48,608 nucleotides of DNA from Candidatus Thorarchaeota archaeon AB_25 (GCA_001940705.1 MEHG01000004.1:1-48608), one strand, 5' to 3'. Positions 9,328 through 18,581 are shown, counted from the stretch's first letter. The notes: generated by a model from the letters alone, not told the origin. Made by a program: numbers and translations.

Positions 9328-10230
9328 TCATACAAATTTGTTTACCTTCTTTGCGACCAAGGCTAGGACTGAACTCAATTCGGGATCACTCTTTTTCGAC
9401 CCAAGTGGCGCCCAGCCACCATCTTCGTTCTGACTTTGAATTATGAGTTCTATGCCTTCACGGATGACTTCTTTCTCAAGATCGGTTGTCGGTTCCCCTA
9501 CCGCAGTCAGGTCGGCCATGTCAAAGGTTGAACGATTCTCAACAGAGTCTTTCAAATGCTGGAGAAGTGCAGCCCGACCATCTTTGTACACCTTGTTATC
9601 GGAATTGATACCTACAGCTTTTAACCCAAGTAGAATGTTACCAGTGGCTACGGGATCGGATTCCTCACGACCTATATAATCAGGCCAGTGACCATCTTCA
9701 TACTGGTTGTATAGAAGAAAATCTCTAGCCCTCCTTAGTCGTTCTTCATCAGGGTATTCTGCAAGACATAATGCTTCCAGTGCTTTCCCAGTGAGCCAGG
9801 TAATACTCTTTGCAACAGGATACCAAGCCCTTCCAATATCTCCCCATTTATCCTCGATATAGGGATTCAGTTTGAGGGTTTCGCTAAATCCACCATCATT
9901 CTTCTGCCGTGAAACAATGAAGTTGACCATTTCATCGATGATTTCTGACCACTGTGATTTGTATCTGGATATCAGAGCCAATATCTCTGCAGTTTCTTTC
10001 ACGGAGCTGGGATTTCCTCTTTGTACACCAAAAGGCATCCCGCCATCATTGTTTTGCAGTTGTTTTACTTCATTAAAGAGCTCTTCTAGTTGCTTCTCAG
10101 AAAAGTCATTTCCAGCTGATGCTAAGCGTAGTCTGTCTGCAATATTTCCGTTTTTTAACAAGTAATTTTGTTGATCATAATGAAGATTAATTCCCATCTT
10201 GTTCAGGTCCTCCATATCATGAGCATACAA
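9328..10230 (-). CDS. alpha/alpha-toroid repeat protein (prenyltransferase / squalene-cyclase-like)
   Basis: The 300-residue product contains at least four copies of a helical repeat ending in a QxxDGG(W/F) type motif: LQNNDGGMPFG, RQKNDGGFSET, NQYEDGHWPDY and SQNEDGGWAPLG. These QW-like repeats are typical of the terpene cyclase/prenyltransferase six-hairpin toroid (Prenyltrans superfamily). No DXDD cyclase motif or full set of prenyltransferase zinc ligands is seen, so enzyme activity is doubtful and a binding role is possible. The longest start is a TTG at 10230. ATG codons at 10215 and 10197 are alternatives, and the latter has GGAGGA about 10 bases upstream. It ends next to the methyltransferase gene and is probably in one operon with it. 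Confidence 0.75.
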   Translation of the reverse strand: MYAHDMEDLNKMGINLHYDQQNYLLKNGNIADRLRLASAGNDFSEKQLEELFNEVKQLQNNDGGMPFGVQRGNPSSVKETAEILALISRYKSQWSEIIDEMVNFIVSRQKNDGGFSETLKLNPYIEDKWGDIGRAWYPVAKSITWLTGKALEALCLAEYPDEERLRRARDFLLYNQYEDGHWPDYIGREESDPVATGNILLGLKAVGINSDNKVYKDGRAALLQHLKDSVENRSTFDMADLTAVGEPTTDLEKEVIREGIELIIQSQNEDGGWAPLGSKKSDPELSSVLALVAKKVNKFV

Positions 10231-10331
10231 TCCCTGAAAAGAGGGGATTGCAAAACTAGGCAGTATTCAATCGGTCCATGATGACAGGTATGAATACTAT
10301 CCGTTTGAGAGGATATTAAGGTTATCCGAGC

Positions 10332-10601
10332 CTAATCATCTTCGGACTCGTAATACTCCAAAATTTCTTTGCGCCGCTCACGACGCTCGTCCTCAGTCAT
10401 CTCTTCATTTTGTCGTGTATCTTCCTCAACGACAATAATCTTCTCACGTGGAGTATGTTTTATTCTGTGTTCAACCTTGTATTGGGGAGGAGAGCGAACC
10501 ACCTTTTCATGTCCACATTCTCTACACACGAGAGTGATAGTCTTCTTTCCCTCTTCCTTTTTGGGAAACATTAGTGCGCCACATTTCTCACAGAATTCCA
10601 T
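10332..10601 (-). CDS. Rpb9/TFS-like N-terminal zinc-ribbon protein with acidic tail
   Basis: The 89-residue protein opens with a zinc ribbon (MEFCEKCGALMFPKK, then LVCRECGHEK): Cys4 and Cys7 plus Cys26 and Cys29. This matches the N-terminal ribbon of archaeal transcription factor S, Rpb9 and TFIIS-related proteins. Where TFS would carry its second ribbon with the catalytic Asp-Glu hairpin, this protein has a charged linker (HTPREKIIVVEEDTRQ) and a very acidic end (EYYESEDD). It therefore cannot stimulate transcript cleavage the usual way. It could be an Rpb9-like polymerase subunit or a decoy factor. A GGAG lies 8 bases before the ATG, with a TATA-like TACTTAAA upstream on the minus strand near 10655-10662. 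Confidence 0.75.
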   Translation of the reverse strand: MEFCEKCGALMFPKKEEGKKTITLVCRECGHEKVVRSPPQYKVEHRIKHTPREKIIVVEEDTRQNEEMTEDERRERRKEILEYYESEDD

Positions 10602-10785
10602 TTTGTATCTCCCCGTCAGAGTTCTAGGTTCGCGTTTTCGTAACCACTTTTCATTTAAGTATGACGCTTTGGAAGAAAATCGTTGATTTTAGACAAACTA
10701 ATCGTTTAGAAAGAAAGACTTATGACAAAGAGGCTAAGTGCCGGCGTCAGCAGAATGTACATTCCTTAAACAGGAGTCGGAGAAT

Positions 10786-12117
10786 GTGGTACGTGTCAAG
10801 CCCTTCAAAGCCTATAGATATGATGAAAAAAAGGTAGGAGAATTATCAAGACTAGTCACACCGCCCTACGATATTATCAAAGGAGCAAAGATTGACCACC
10901 TCCAATCCCTTTCTGAGTATAACATCGCTTGGATCATTAAGAACAAGCCAGACGACAATGATACAAAAACCTACAATCAGTATACACGGGCTCGTGACCA
11001 CTTCAGCAGATGGGTGAACGAGGGTATTCTGAAACAGGATGATTCAGAATCATTCTATGTCTACGGCCAGGACTTCGAGATTGAAGGGAAACGGCTCTTC
11101 CGTTTTGGTTTCATTGGATTGATTGAACTCGAGGAGTTTGCATCCAGCGCTCCTGAGTCCGGTGGCTTTTCAGGCGTTCTGCAACATGAAGAAACCCTTC
11201 CTAAGGACATCGAAGATAGACTGAGTCTTTGTAGATCTTGCATGGCTAACTTTGGACAGATCTTCGTCATTTATCCGGACCACGAAGGTAGCGTTGATTC
11301 TGTGCTGGAGAGAAATATGAAGAAGGAACCAGTAGGTGATGTCACTGATGATGCTGGGATTCGACATAGACTATGGCAAATCGACAAGAGAGAGGACACA
11401 GATGAGATCACCACTTTGATGATGGACAAATACGTCATCATCGCCGATGGTCATCACAGATACAAAACTGCACTAGCACTGTCAAAGGAGCATCCAGAAT
11501 TGGAAAGTACAAAGTATCGTATGTTGACCTTTGTGAACATCTCGAATCCGGGGCTTGTAGTTCTACCTACCCATAGGCTTGTTCAGAACCTCGAGGATTT
11601 CTCTCAGGAATCATTATTGAACCAAATCAGCGAGTACTTTGATGTCGAGGCTTTTGACACAAGCAATGCAATGTTCGCTTTAATGGATAAGAAGTTCAAT
11701 GAAGGAAAGCATTCCTTTGGTTTGTTCATGGATGACGGTAAATTCTATTGTATGACTCTGAGTGAGCTCTCAATCATGGATAAACTACTTTCAGACAAAT
11801 CCGAGGAATTGCGTAGTTTGGATGTAGCCATACTCCACTCATTGATTCTTGACAAGATGCTTGGTATAGACAAAGAAAAGCTTGCTCAAGGCACAGTAAA
11901 GGGAGGCGGCTATGTTTCCTACATCAAAGGTATTGGTGATGCTGTTGAGGAATCCATCAAATCGGTGAAAGGGTCTTCTCAAGCAGTGTTCTTCATGAAC
12001 CCGACTCGAGTGGATGAAGTAGAGGCGGTTTCGAAGAATTTTGAGTGTATGCCTCAGAAGAGTACATTCTTCCAGCCCAAAGTCTGGACTGGTTTTACAA
12101 TAAACAAACTGGAGTAA
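10786..12117 (+). CDS. DUF1015 family protein
   Basis: This large DUF1015 member reads VRVKPFKAYRYDEKKVG at the start, the usual family opening. Family-typical blocks follow: VTPPYDII, the long QY-AR-HFSRWV region, and YVIIADGHHRYKTAL, whose DGHHRY is the best conserved segment and suggests a catalytic or metal-binding site. The in-frame GTG at 10738 would add 16 atypical residues. The GTG at 10786 has GGAG 9 bases upstream and matches the family N-terminus. Biochemical function is not established. In many genomes DUF1015 genes neighbour serine-biosynthesis genes, and here serC starts a few bases downstream, so a link to phosphoserine metabolism is likely. Confidence 0.88.
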   Translation: MVRVKPFKAYRYDEKKVGELSRLVTPPYDIIKGAKIDHLQSLSEYNIAWIIKNKPDDNDTKTYNQYTRARDHFSRWVNEGILKQDDSESFYVYGQDFEIEGKRLFRFGFIGLIELEEFASSAPESGGFSGVLQHEETLPKDIEDRLSLCRSCMANFGQIFVIYPDHEGSVDSVLERNMKKEPVGDVTDDAGIRHRLWQIDKREDTDEITTLMMDKYVIIADGHHRYKTALALSKEHPELESTKYRMLTFVNISNPGLVVLPTHRLVQNLEDFSQESLLNQISEYFDVEAFDTSNAMFALMDKKFNEGKHSFGLFMDDGKFYCMTLSELSIMDKLLSDKSEELRSLDVAILHSLILDKMLGIDKEKLAQGTVKGGGYVSYIKGIGDAVEESIKSVKGSSQAVFFMNPTRVDEVEAVSKNFECMPQKSTFFQPKVWTGFTINKLE

Positions 12118-12126
12118 GTGAAAATA

Positions 12127-13212
12127 ATGACAAAGAGAGTATTCAATTTCTATGCGGGTCCAGCAACACTTCCTTTGCCGGTCTTAGAGAAGGCGAAGGA
12201 AGAGTTCTTAGATTTCGCGGGAACAGGAATGTCCGTAATGGAGATCTCCCACCGATCAAAAGAGTGGGATAAAGCAATGGCTGATGCAACAGATCTCGCG
12301 AGAGAAATGATGGGAATACCGACTGACTACAAGGTTCTGTGGTTGGGAGGTGGAGCATCAACTCAATTTTTCATGACTCCTTTGAACATCCAGATTCCTG
12401 GAAAGCCTATGGAGTACGTTAACACAGGAGGATGGTCTACAAAGGCTATCAAAGAGGCAAAACACTTTGGAGAAGTCAAGGTTGTTGCTTCATCAGAGGA
12501 GGAAAAATTCTCGTACATCCCTCAGAATGTGGAATTCAGTGAGGATATCGCATTCGCACACATAACAAGCAATAACACACTCTATGGGACAGAGTGGTCA
12601 TATATGCCCACAGTACCAAAAGATGTACCCCTAGTCTGTGACATGTCTTCAGACCTCATAGCTCGCCCAATCAGTGTCAAGGACTATGGAGTGATCTATG
12701 CTGGAGCCCAGAAGAATCTAGGACCAGCTGGAGTCACTTTAGTGGTTGTTAGAGAAGACCTTCTTGATCGAGTTCCAGATCTGGCACCAACGATGCAGAA
12801 ATGGAAGACCCATGCCGAGAAAGACTCGATGTTCAATACCCCACCAGTGTTCCCAATCTACATCTGCAAGTTATCACTAGAATACCTGAAAGAACTTGGG
12901 GGAGTGGAAAAGATGGAGAAGATGAACGTGGAGAAAGCCAAGGTGCTCTATGATGTTATAGATGCTTCAGAGGGTTTCTACAAGGGTCATGCAAGAGAGG
13001 ACTCCAGATCTCTCATGAACGTCACATTCACTATGTCTTCACCAGAGCTTGAACAGAAGTGCGTTGAGGGTGGCACCGCAAGGGGATTAGTAGGTCTAAA
13101 GGGACATCGATCTGTTGGAGGAATGAGAGCTTCAATCTATAATGCCATGCCCCTTGAAGGTGCCAAGAAACTGGCTGAGTATCTCAAAGAATTCCAAGCA
13201 GAAAATCAATAG
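12127..13212 (+). CDS. serC: phosphoserine aminotransferase
   Basis: Class V PLP-dependent aminotransferase converting 3-phosphohydroxypyruvate and glutamate to phosphoserine and 2-oxoglutarate. Diagnostic segments are NFYAGPATLPLPVLE at the start, the SVMEISHRSKEW block, GGGASTQF (phosphate cup) and the PLP lysine in YAGAQKNLGPAGVT. LVGLKGHRSVGGMRASIYNAMP near the C-terminus matches the SerC GHRxxGGxRAS motif. Length of about 360 residues is normal. GTG at 12118 is possible, but the ATG at 12127 (MTKRVFNFYAGP) fits the family better, with GGAG at 12111-12114. It forms an operon with the DUF1015 gene and ends ahead of a strong hairpin at 13222. Confidence 0.95.
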   Translation: MTKRVFNFYAGPATLPLPVLEKAKEEFLDFAGTGMSVMEISHRSKEWDKAMADATDLAREMMGIPTDYKVLWLGGGASTQFFMTPLNIQIPGKPMEYVNTGGWSTKAIKEAKHFGEVKVVASSEEEKFSYIPQNVEFSEDIAFAHITSNNTLYGTEWSYMPTVPKDVPLVCDMSSDLIARPISVKDYGVIYAGAQKNLGPAGVTLVVVREDLLDRVPDLAPTMQKWKTHAEKDSMFNTPPVFPIYICKLSLEYLKELGGVEKMEKMNVEKAKVLYDVIDASEGFYKGHAREDSRSLMNVTFTMSSPELEQKCVEGGTARGLVGLKGHRSVGGMRASIYNAMPLEGAKKLAEYLKEFQAENQ

Positions 13213-13221
13213 GACAATTAT

Positions 13222-13243
13222 GGGGAGAGTGTACACTCTCTCC
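13222..13243. terminator. inverted repeat between convergent genes
   Basis: GGGGAGAGTGT and ACACTCTCTCC pair over 11 positions (one G-U), with a perfect 16-base palindrome at the core. It lies 10 bases after the serC stop and 4 bases before the end of the convergent gene. No long T-run follows on either strand, so it may act as a 3' end stabiliser or roadblock instead of a classical terminator. Confidence 0.5.
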
Positions 13244-13246
13244 AGT

Positions 13247-13585
13247 CTATCTCTTCTTTCGTTTTCGAGTGAATTTGCTGACAGCTTGCTCTAATTCCTT
13301 AGTCATTTCAGGCAAGTCAGCATCATCCATGATACCCTTGTAGGTCCGACGCATCGTTACTCCGCTTACATTGACATCGATATTCCTCATCCCGCGACTC
13401 TCAAAGAAAGTCTTCAAGGCAGTTGCAATTGGAATGAGAACTCCTCCTGGGAGTCTGCGTGATAGGAATTCCTGACAACAGTTGCAATCAATCAGAATGA
13501 GTGTATTGTCATTATCGACAAGAACCTCAACAGGCATGTTTTTCTTTTTCCCCAGGTCGAGTGTGAATTCCCCAAGTTGCTTCAT
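13247..13585 (-). CDS. uncharacterised small protein with Cys cluster
   Basis: A 112-residue soluble protein that I do not recognise. The N-terminal half is beta-like (EVLVDNDNTLILIDCNCCQEF), with a tight Cys34/Cys36/Cys37 cluster. The centre has a proline/glycine turn and an amphipathic helix (GGVLIPIATALKTFFESRG). The C-terminus is strongly basic (KFTRKRKKR), which suggests contact with nucleic acid or acidic lipids. On the minus strand a TATA-like CTTATATG near 13637-13644 and AAGTATATTCC near 13624-13634 precede the ATG. A metal site or disulfide at the Cys cluster is inference. Confidence 0.7.
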   Translation of the reverse strand: MKQLGEFTLDLGKKKNMPVEVLVDNDNTLILIDCNCCQEFLSRRLPGGVLIPIATALKTFFESRGMRNIDVNVSGVTMRRTYKGIMDDADLPEMTKELEQAVSKFTRKRKKR

Positions 13586-13671
13586 GGTCGATACCTTTTG
13601 TCTTGAATTGCTGCCGAATTCGGAATATACTTAGCTCATATAAGACCTGCTCAGGTTGCAATATGAGGGTG

Positions 13672-13693
13672 AAGGACAGAAAATGATGTCCTT
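13672..13693 (-). terminator. 3' stem-loop after the second subtilase gene
   Basis: AAGGACA and TGTCCTT form a perfect 7-base stem around an 8-base loop, starting 5 bases after the subtilase stop on the minus strand. No clear T-run follows, so the terminator call rests on position and stem only. Confidence 0.4.
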
Positions 13694-13697
13694 TCCC

Positions 13698-16370
13698 TCA
13701 ATCTATTCGCCGCGCCTTTCTGCGAGCACAGACAACTGATAGAAGTATCAACGCAAGCACAACGCTTAGAATCACTGCTAACCTTAGGTAGTCAGGTTCC
13801 GTGGGCGGAGGAGACGTTGTTGTAGGACCTCCTGTTGTTGTAGGTGTGGTGGTTGTAGTTGGCCCAGGGTCTGTGACAGTGTAACCATCCTCTGGGGACA
13901 CAGACCAGTTATCAAGCGTATCATTGGCATAGAATCGGTAGTTTATATCAGTCCCATTTGGATGTGCAGGAATAGTACCCACATAGAATGAACCAACCAA
14001 GGTCATTGTGATGTTGTACCAGCCTGTACCATTATTGTATGATAGAATGACAGTATCGACTCCCGAAATGTCTGTGACAGTGACATCCAGTAGTACAGAT
14101 TCAGTGGAGTTAGGTGTCCAAGGTGTGCGGTCGTGACTCCCAATAACAGGACCATCAACATCGGGTTGAGGAATCAAAGATAATACCGCTGCTTCAACAT
14201 CTAGCTTACCTGCACCCCAGATATCATTCGGAACCGAGCCAGTAAACCCATCACTTCTTGCATTTCCTGTTATAATGTCTGCAACAGTGTCACCTATTGT
14301 TGAGCTTGCTTGCAGAAGGAGAGCAGCACAACCAGCTACATGAGGACCAGACGCACTAGTACCGCTGAATAATCGATAGCTTCCAAACTGTTTATTGAAG
14401 GGTAACCCATTATTCGCATTGAACCATGTCTGCCAAGTTGAACCGTTCGCAAAGTCCGAGATAACGTCAAAACCTCCAGGCGCTGCTATGCACTGTTTAT
14501 AGACATCATCAATACGAGGGCCTCTGGATGAGAATCCTGCAATGTCACTATTAACATCAGGAGGTCCCCAACCACTCTGAACCAGCGTTCTGGTTCTATA
14601 GCTCGCCACACTTAACGCACCATCAGCTGTTGAAGGCCAAGTTATCTCGTAGTCGTCTGATACATTACTCTTCCATATACAACCACCAGTCCATGAACTC
14701 TGGTCATCTGAAATATAACAATGAAAAGTCATGTCTTGCGGTGTCGTGATGTTAACCTGATGCCAAGGAGCTGCTGCTGTCAGTGGCAAAGATCCATTAA
14801 TCATAATGCCTAACATCTGTGTGCCCTGAGTAGATGTTGATATGAACGAGGAAACATTTAGGACTGCTGCAGGGTTGAATTTCTCAAAGAACAAATTATA
14901 GTAACCTATTCCTGGATGAAGATAGATGGTAAGTGGTGGCATGGACCAAAAAGTTCGATCAATGACCACACTGAAGTTACATGCACTGAAATCTGTTGCA
15001 TTTCGTGATAATACTGTAATATAGACTGCATTGGGTTCGTAAGTGAGATACTGACCCTCGCCAGGAGATCCAGGCCAAGGAATTGTGAAGTCCACCTGCG
15101 ATGCTACGCCAGAGATAGTATGCACAAGTGCATGTTTATCCTTACCCCCCAGATTACCACTAGGAGATATTACAGGGATTCCGTCGGCGACAAGTGAATC
15201 AATCATCTCCTCAGCAAGAGAACTACCATCTAGGTACTGGTAGGTCCATGAGCCAACCTCTGTCAGGATTACATCAGCACCTGTAGCATTTGCGTATGAC
15301 AAACCAGCTTCAATGGTGAGTGCTGTGTTTTGGTCACCAATTACGCGAATCATCATTAGCTCAGCACTTGGGGCTACTCCAACCCATTTTCTGAATCCAG
15401 GTTGACCACCAAGTAGTATGCCAGCAACTGCGGTTCCGTGACCCCCACCATTGGTCATATTGTCACGATGAGTACTTGATGTCAGATTTTGTTCGCGATC
15501 CCAGACCTGCAATGATGGAGAATAAGCATCGCCATCCATCTCAACAATGTATCTGGTCTTTGGAGTTCCTAGCAGGACCAATTCTTCGAAACCATCTAGT
15601 AGACCATTGTCCGAAGTGTCATTCACAACAAAGAACAGTTCTCCAACATCAGGGATTTGATTCTGTATGAGATTATCTGCCCAGAGCCATTCTGTACGAA
15701 CATCGAAGACTCCGTTCCGATCTAGATCCAATGCATAGAGAGACTCATTGACATCGAGTGCAAAATCTCGATTAAAATCAACTCCATCAGTACCATTTAC
15801 GAAACCAGTACTCGTTCCGTTGACATACGGGTATGAACCACCATCTGCAAACCATAAATCGGGATGTCGCCAGTCCACTCCTGAGTCAAGGTCTGCTATG
15901 AGAATTCCCTCTCCAGTCACGTTCCTACCGAAATCATCGAGCGCCTTCCAGACGTCATCAGCATTAATCTCAGGGATAGAAATATCTCGCGGGGATTCCA
16001 AGAATCGAGCAGTAGTCTGGGGGGCAATATCAGCAACAACACCCATCTCAACAAGAGCCTCCAAACTATCTGAACTGCCTTCTAATAGATAATAAGGACC
16101 AACATGACTATTCTTTTCACTCCCAAGAGTGAACTCAAGATTTAGCTCCGAAATTAGGTTAATCAAATCCTTTGATAAACCATTATCGAATTTTGCAACA
16201 ATAGGAATTTGGTCACCATAAATCATAGCAAGAGCTGCGAAGTCCAGCATTGTTGTAGGTCTGGATTCAGTATATTGTGGCTCACCTTCAGAAACAAAAT
16301 TATAGAGCGCTGGAACACTTGATAGAATTAAACATAGGGCAAAGAGCGTGCTTATTGCTTTCTTCTGCAA
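13698..16370 (-). CDS. secreted, membrane-anchored subtilisin-like serine protease (S8), second copy
   Basis: An 890-residue protease with a signal peptide (residues about 5-22) and a prodomain. The triad is intact: Asp162 (IADLDSGVDWRHP), His311 (GGGHGTAVAG) and Ser672 (FSGTSASGPHVAG), with oxyanion Asn406 (SGNLGGK). Between Asp and His is a long insert with EF-hand/dockerin-like acidic loops (DFNRDFALDVNES, DLDRNGVFD), probably calcium sites. The C-terminus has a beta-sandwich domain, a Thr/Pro-rich linker likely to be O-glycosylated, one TM segment (about 864-884) and a basic RRKARR tail. The TTG start has AGGAGG 8 bases upstream. It shares architecture with the 1350-4505 protease but is clearly diverged. 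Confidence 0.93.
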   Translation of the reverse strand: MQKKAISTLFALCLILSSVPALYNFVSEGEPQYTESRPTTMLDFAALAMIYGDQIPIVAKFDNGLSKDLINLISELNLEFTLGSEKNSHVGPYYLLEGSSDSLEALVEMGVVADIAPQTTARFLESPRDISIPEINADDVWKALDDFGRNVTGEGILIADLDSGVDWRHPDLWFADGGSYPYVNGTSTGFVNGTDGVDFNRDFALDVNESLYALDLDRNGVFDVRTEWLWADNLIQNQIPDVGELFFVVNDTSDNGLLDGFEELVLLGTPKTRYIVEMDGDAYSPSLQVWDREQNLTSSTHRDNMTNGGGHGTAVAGILLGGQPGFRKWVGVAPSAELMMIRVIGDQNTALTIEAGLSYANATGADVILTEVGSWTYQYLDGSSLAEEMIDSLVADGIPVISPSGNLGGKDKHALVHTISGVASQVDFTIPWPGSPGEGQYLTYEPNAVYITVLSRNATDFSACNFSVVIDRTFWSMPPLTIYLHPGIGYYNLFFEKFNPAAVLNVSSFISTSTQGTQMLGIMINGSLPLTAAAPWHQVNITTPQDMTFHCYISDDQSSWTGGCIWKSNVSDDYEITWPSTADGALSVASYRTRTLVQSGWGPPDVNSDIAGFSSRGPRIDDVYKQCIAAPGGFDVISDFANGSTWQTWFNANNGLPFNKQFGSYRLFSGTSASGPHVAGCAALLLQASSTIGDTVADIITGNARSDGFTGSVPNDIWGAGKLDVEAAVLSLIPQPDVDGPVIGSHDRTPWTPNSTESVLLDVTVTDISGVDTVILSYNNGTGWYNITMTLVGSFYVGTIPAHPNGTDINYRFYANDTLDNWSVSPEDGYTVTDPGPTTTTTPTTTGGPTTTSPPPTEPDYLRLAVILSVVLALILLSVVCARRKARRID

Positions 16371-16490
16371 AGATTCGTCCTCCTAAGGCGAAATATGGGG
16401 ATTGGTGTGAATCCCACAAAACCAATCTCCCTACAACCTAACTATTACCATTGTTTGCCTATTAACTTTCGTAGAAATGAAGATTGACTT

Positions 16491-17921
16491 TCAAAGTATG
16501 TTGATTTCGTCTTCCCCATCTTCCTCTGGCACTAACTCGCCACCACCTATTTTCTCATAACCAAGTTTTCTGACAGGTAGAACATTAGCAAAGAAACCGG
16601 GTGTTTCATCGTCCCTGCTGATTTTCTGGCCCTCATACAATGAGGTCCCACCACTGACAAGATAGGAAACACAGATACAAATCACTAGAGGTATTACAAG
16701 GTCAAACGAGTGACTCATCTCAAGCATCATGATGGTGGTAGCAACAGGAGTGTTGGTTGTAGCAGCAAGAACGGCACCCATTCCTAACACCATAAATGCT
16801 GGAATATTGGCGGGGAAGAAGATTTCTCCAAAAAACGAACCTAACATAGCACCGACAAATAATGATGATGCCAGAACACCCCCTGAAACCCTACCTGCAA
16901 CAACGAAGGATGAAGCAAACAACTTTCCAAATAACAGGATCACAATCATCAGTATGGGCGCAGGATGCGACGCAAGGGTGTTGATAACTTCGTAACCCAT
17001 CCCTGCTATTGTAAGAGAGGGGTCAATAAAAAGTGATGTGATGAAAATGACTCCACAAGCAAGGAGTGAACCAATTACTGGGTCAGCCCAATCTGGAAGC
17101 TTCAGTGTGAAGAAGTTACGAGTGGCCATTAGGCTAACTGCAAAGAGAATCGAGATGAGACCTGCAGTAGCACCAAAGAAAATCAGAAGGGGAATCTCTG
17201 CAAGACTGAAGCTGATTGCAGCAGTGAATGTGAAAATCGGTCCTGCCCCATTTCCTGTGATGAATGGATAGAGACCGATGAATACAACAAATGAAGATAG
17301 TGCGGCAATCACCGTAGGAACAAAGTAACCAAGTCGTGCGTCTCGTCTATATGGGGCTTCAGTCGCAAATAGTGCGCCTCCCAGAGGTGCTTTGTAAATG
17401 CCTGCGGTTGCAGCAGCAGAGCCCATCATCAGGAAAACTCTGAGGTGAGCATCATCTTTGAACCCAAGCCTTCGGCCTATTGTGTTTCCGACACTGGCTC
17501 CGATCAATACAGCAGGACCCTCTCTCCCCACAGGATTTCCGGACCCTATGGAAACTGATGTTGCTATTAGTTTCGTAAAAGCTGTTCCTTTCCGAAGTGA
17601 GCTTGGTTTGTGGGTCATCTCAATTGCCTTTGAAATACCGCTACCCTGTATCTCATTTCTACCGAAGTAGATGAGAACACCCGAGAAAGCACCACCAATC
17701 AAGGGAGCCACAAAGAGTGGTAGAACAGAAAACGCGAAGATTGCTGAGTCAATGAGAAGCTGCAATAGGACCATGAAGAGACCGCAAACAATTCCCACAA
17801 GAATTGATGCAGGAACATATAGTCGGTAGAATTTGGAGAAATGTGCAAAGTGAAATAGGTCACGTAGAGGTTGTACATTTTCTACGATGTTATCTCCATC
17901 TTCTTCAGACACAGTGCTCAC
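16491..17921 (-). CDS. ClC family chloride channel or H+/Cl- antiporter
   Basis: The 476-residue membrane protein has the ClC selectivity motifs: GSGIS (93-97, usually GSGIP), GNPVGREGP (128-136) whose Glu134 is the gating/coupling glutamate, and near the C-terminus GMGAVLAATTNTPVATTIMMLEM, matching the GxFxP/helix N-O region. Many hydrophobic helices match the usual ClC fold. There is no CBS pair at the C-terminus, only a short acidic tail ending DEINIL. The Pro-to-Ser change in GSGIP could alter anion preference, since a serine and neighbouring residues there line the central anion site. Whether it is a channel or an antiporter cannot be told without aligning the proton glutamate. Confidence 0.9.
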   Translation of the reverse strand: MSTVSEEDGDNIVENVQPLRDLFHFAHFSKFYRLYVPASILVGIVCGLFMVLLQLLIDSAIFAFSVLPLFVAPLIGGAFSGVLIYFGRNEIQGSGISKAIEMTHKPSSLRKGTAFTKLIATSVSIGSGNPVGREGPAVLIGASVGNTIGRRLGFKDDAHLRVFLMMGSAAATAGIYKAPLGGALFATEAPYRRDARLGYFVPTVIAALSSFVVFIGLYPFITGNGAGPIFTFTAAISFSLAEIPLLIFFGATAGLISILFAVSLMATRNFFTLKLPDWADPVIGSLLACGVIFITSLFIDPSLTIAGMGYEVINTLASHPAPILMIVILLFGKLFASSFVVAGRVSGGVLASSLFVGAMLGSFFGEIFFPANIPAFMVLGMGAVLAATTNTPVATTIMMLEMSHSFDLVIPLVICICVSYLVSGGTSLYEGQKISRDDETPGFFANVLPVRKLGYEKIGGGELVPEEDGEDEINIL

Positions 17922-18022
17922 TCTTTCTTTTTCGTTTGACTAAGAGTCAGATGATGTTCATATGAGCGCGTGTCGTCAGACTTATCACTTTCTACTATAG
18001 ATTCCAAATCGGCGACACTTCC

Positions 18023-18481
18023 TTGACTGATGAGAAAGAGAAATCAGATTTGACCCTAGAGGAAGTGCAAGATAGGCTTAATGAGATTTCATCACGGCTT
18101 GCAAGACTTGAGGAGCTTATCGAGCGAGTTGGACCGGGTTTAGATGAAGTAAGTCAGTCCGCACGAGTCATACGAGAAGGTTTTGAGTTCTATGACGGTA
18201 TGGTCAAACTGATGACAAAATTCACTAAAGCAGAACGGCTTGAGTCACAATTTGGAGATCTTAAGAAAGATGACATAAGTTGGCGCATCATTCAGATACT
18301 TGATAACTCCAGACCGCTCAACATTAGTCAAATAACTGCGGCAGTCAGAGCTGAGAGAGGAACTGCATCAAGGAGAATAGTTCGCGACCGCGTCAATTCA
18401 CTTGTTGGTAGAGGTATTTTGAAAGTCATTGAAGATGAAGATGATAGAGCAAGATACTTTGCACTTGAGAAAGAGAAATAG
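18023..18481 (+). CDS. coiled-coil / winged-helix DNA-binding regulator
   Basis: Residues about 10-45 of this 152-residue protein form a heptad-type coiled coil (LEEVQDRLNEISSRLARLEELIER), probably a dimerisation arm. Residues about 85-150 look like a winged helix: ISWRIIQILDNSRPLNISQI, then TASRRIVRDRVNSLVGRGIL as recognition helix and GILKVIEDEDDRARYFALE as wing. The TTG start lies about 25-30 bases after CTACTATA (17992-17999), consistent with a leaderless mRNA. The next gene on the same strand has a TATA box flanked by a perfect inverted repeat, so this protein is the obvious candidate to bind there. That link is inference. Confidence 0.75.
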   Translation: MTDEKEKSDLTLEEVQDRLNEISSRLARLEELIERVGPGLDEVSQSARVIREGFEFYDGMVKLMTKFTKAERLESQFGDLKKDDISWRIIQILDNSRPLNISQITAAVRAERGTASRRIVRDRVNSLVGRGILKVIEDEDDRARYFALEKEK

Positions 18482-18512
18482 AAGAGAATACCAAATTAGA
18501 GAGCTACAAAAT

Positions 18513-18556
18513 GACTGGTCACTTTTTTCCACTTTATATATAGTAAGTGACCAGTC
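18513..18556 (+). promoter_or_regulatory. promoter with TATA box bracketed by a perfect 10-bp inverted repeat
   Basis: GACTGGTCAC (18513-18522) and GTGACCAGTC (18547-18556) are exact reverse complements separated by 24 bases. The spacer contains TTTATATA (18533-18540). The expected transcription start (about 18563-18567) lies just after the right arm, so a bound regulator would cover both flanks of the TBP site. The left arm lies within TGACTGGTCA, itself a TGAC-N2-GTCA dyad, and the right arm is close to the same, suggesting two dimer sites. Confidence 0.7.
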
Positions 18557-18581
18557 CATACTATACTTGGTGAACAATAAT

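Noticed and set aside
18429-18581. longer N-terminus for the protein at 18582-18968
   Set aside because: It would place the TATA box and both arms of the inverted repeat inside the coding sequence and overlap the winged-helix gene.
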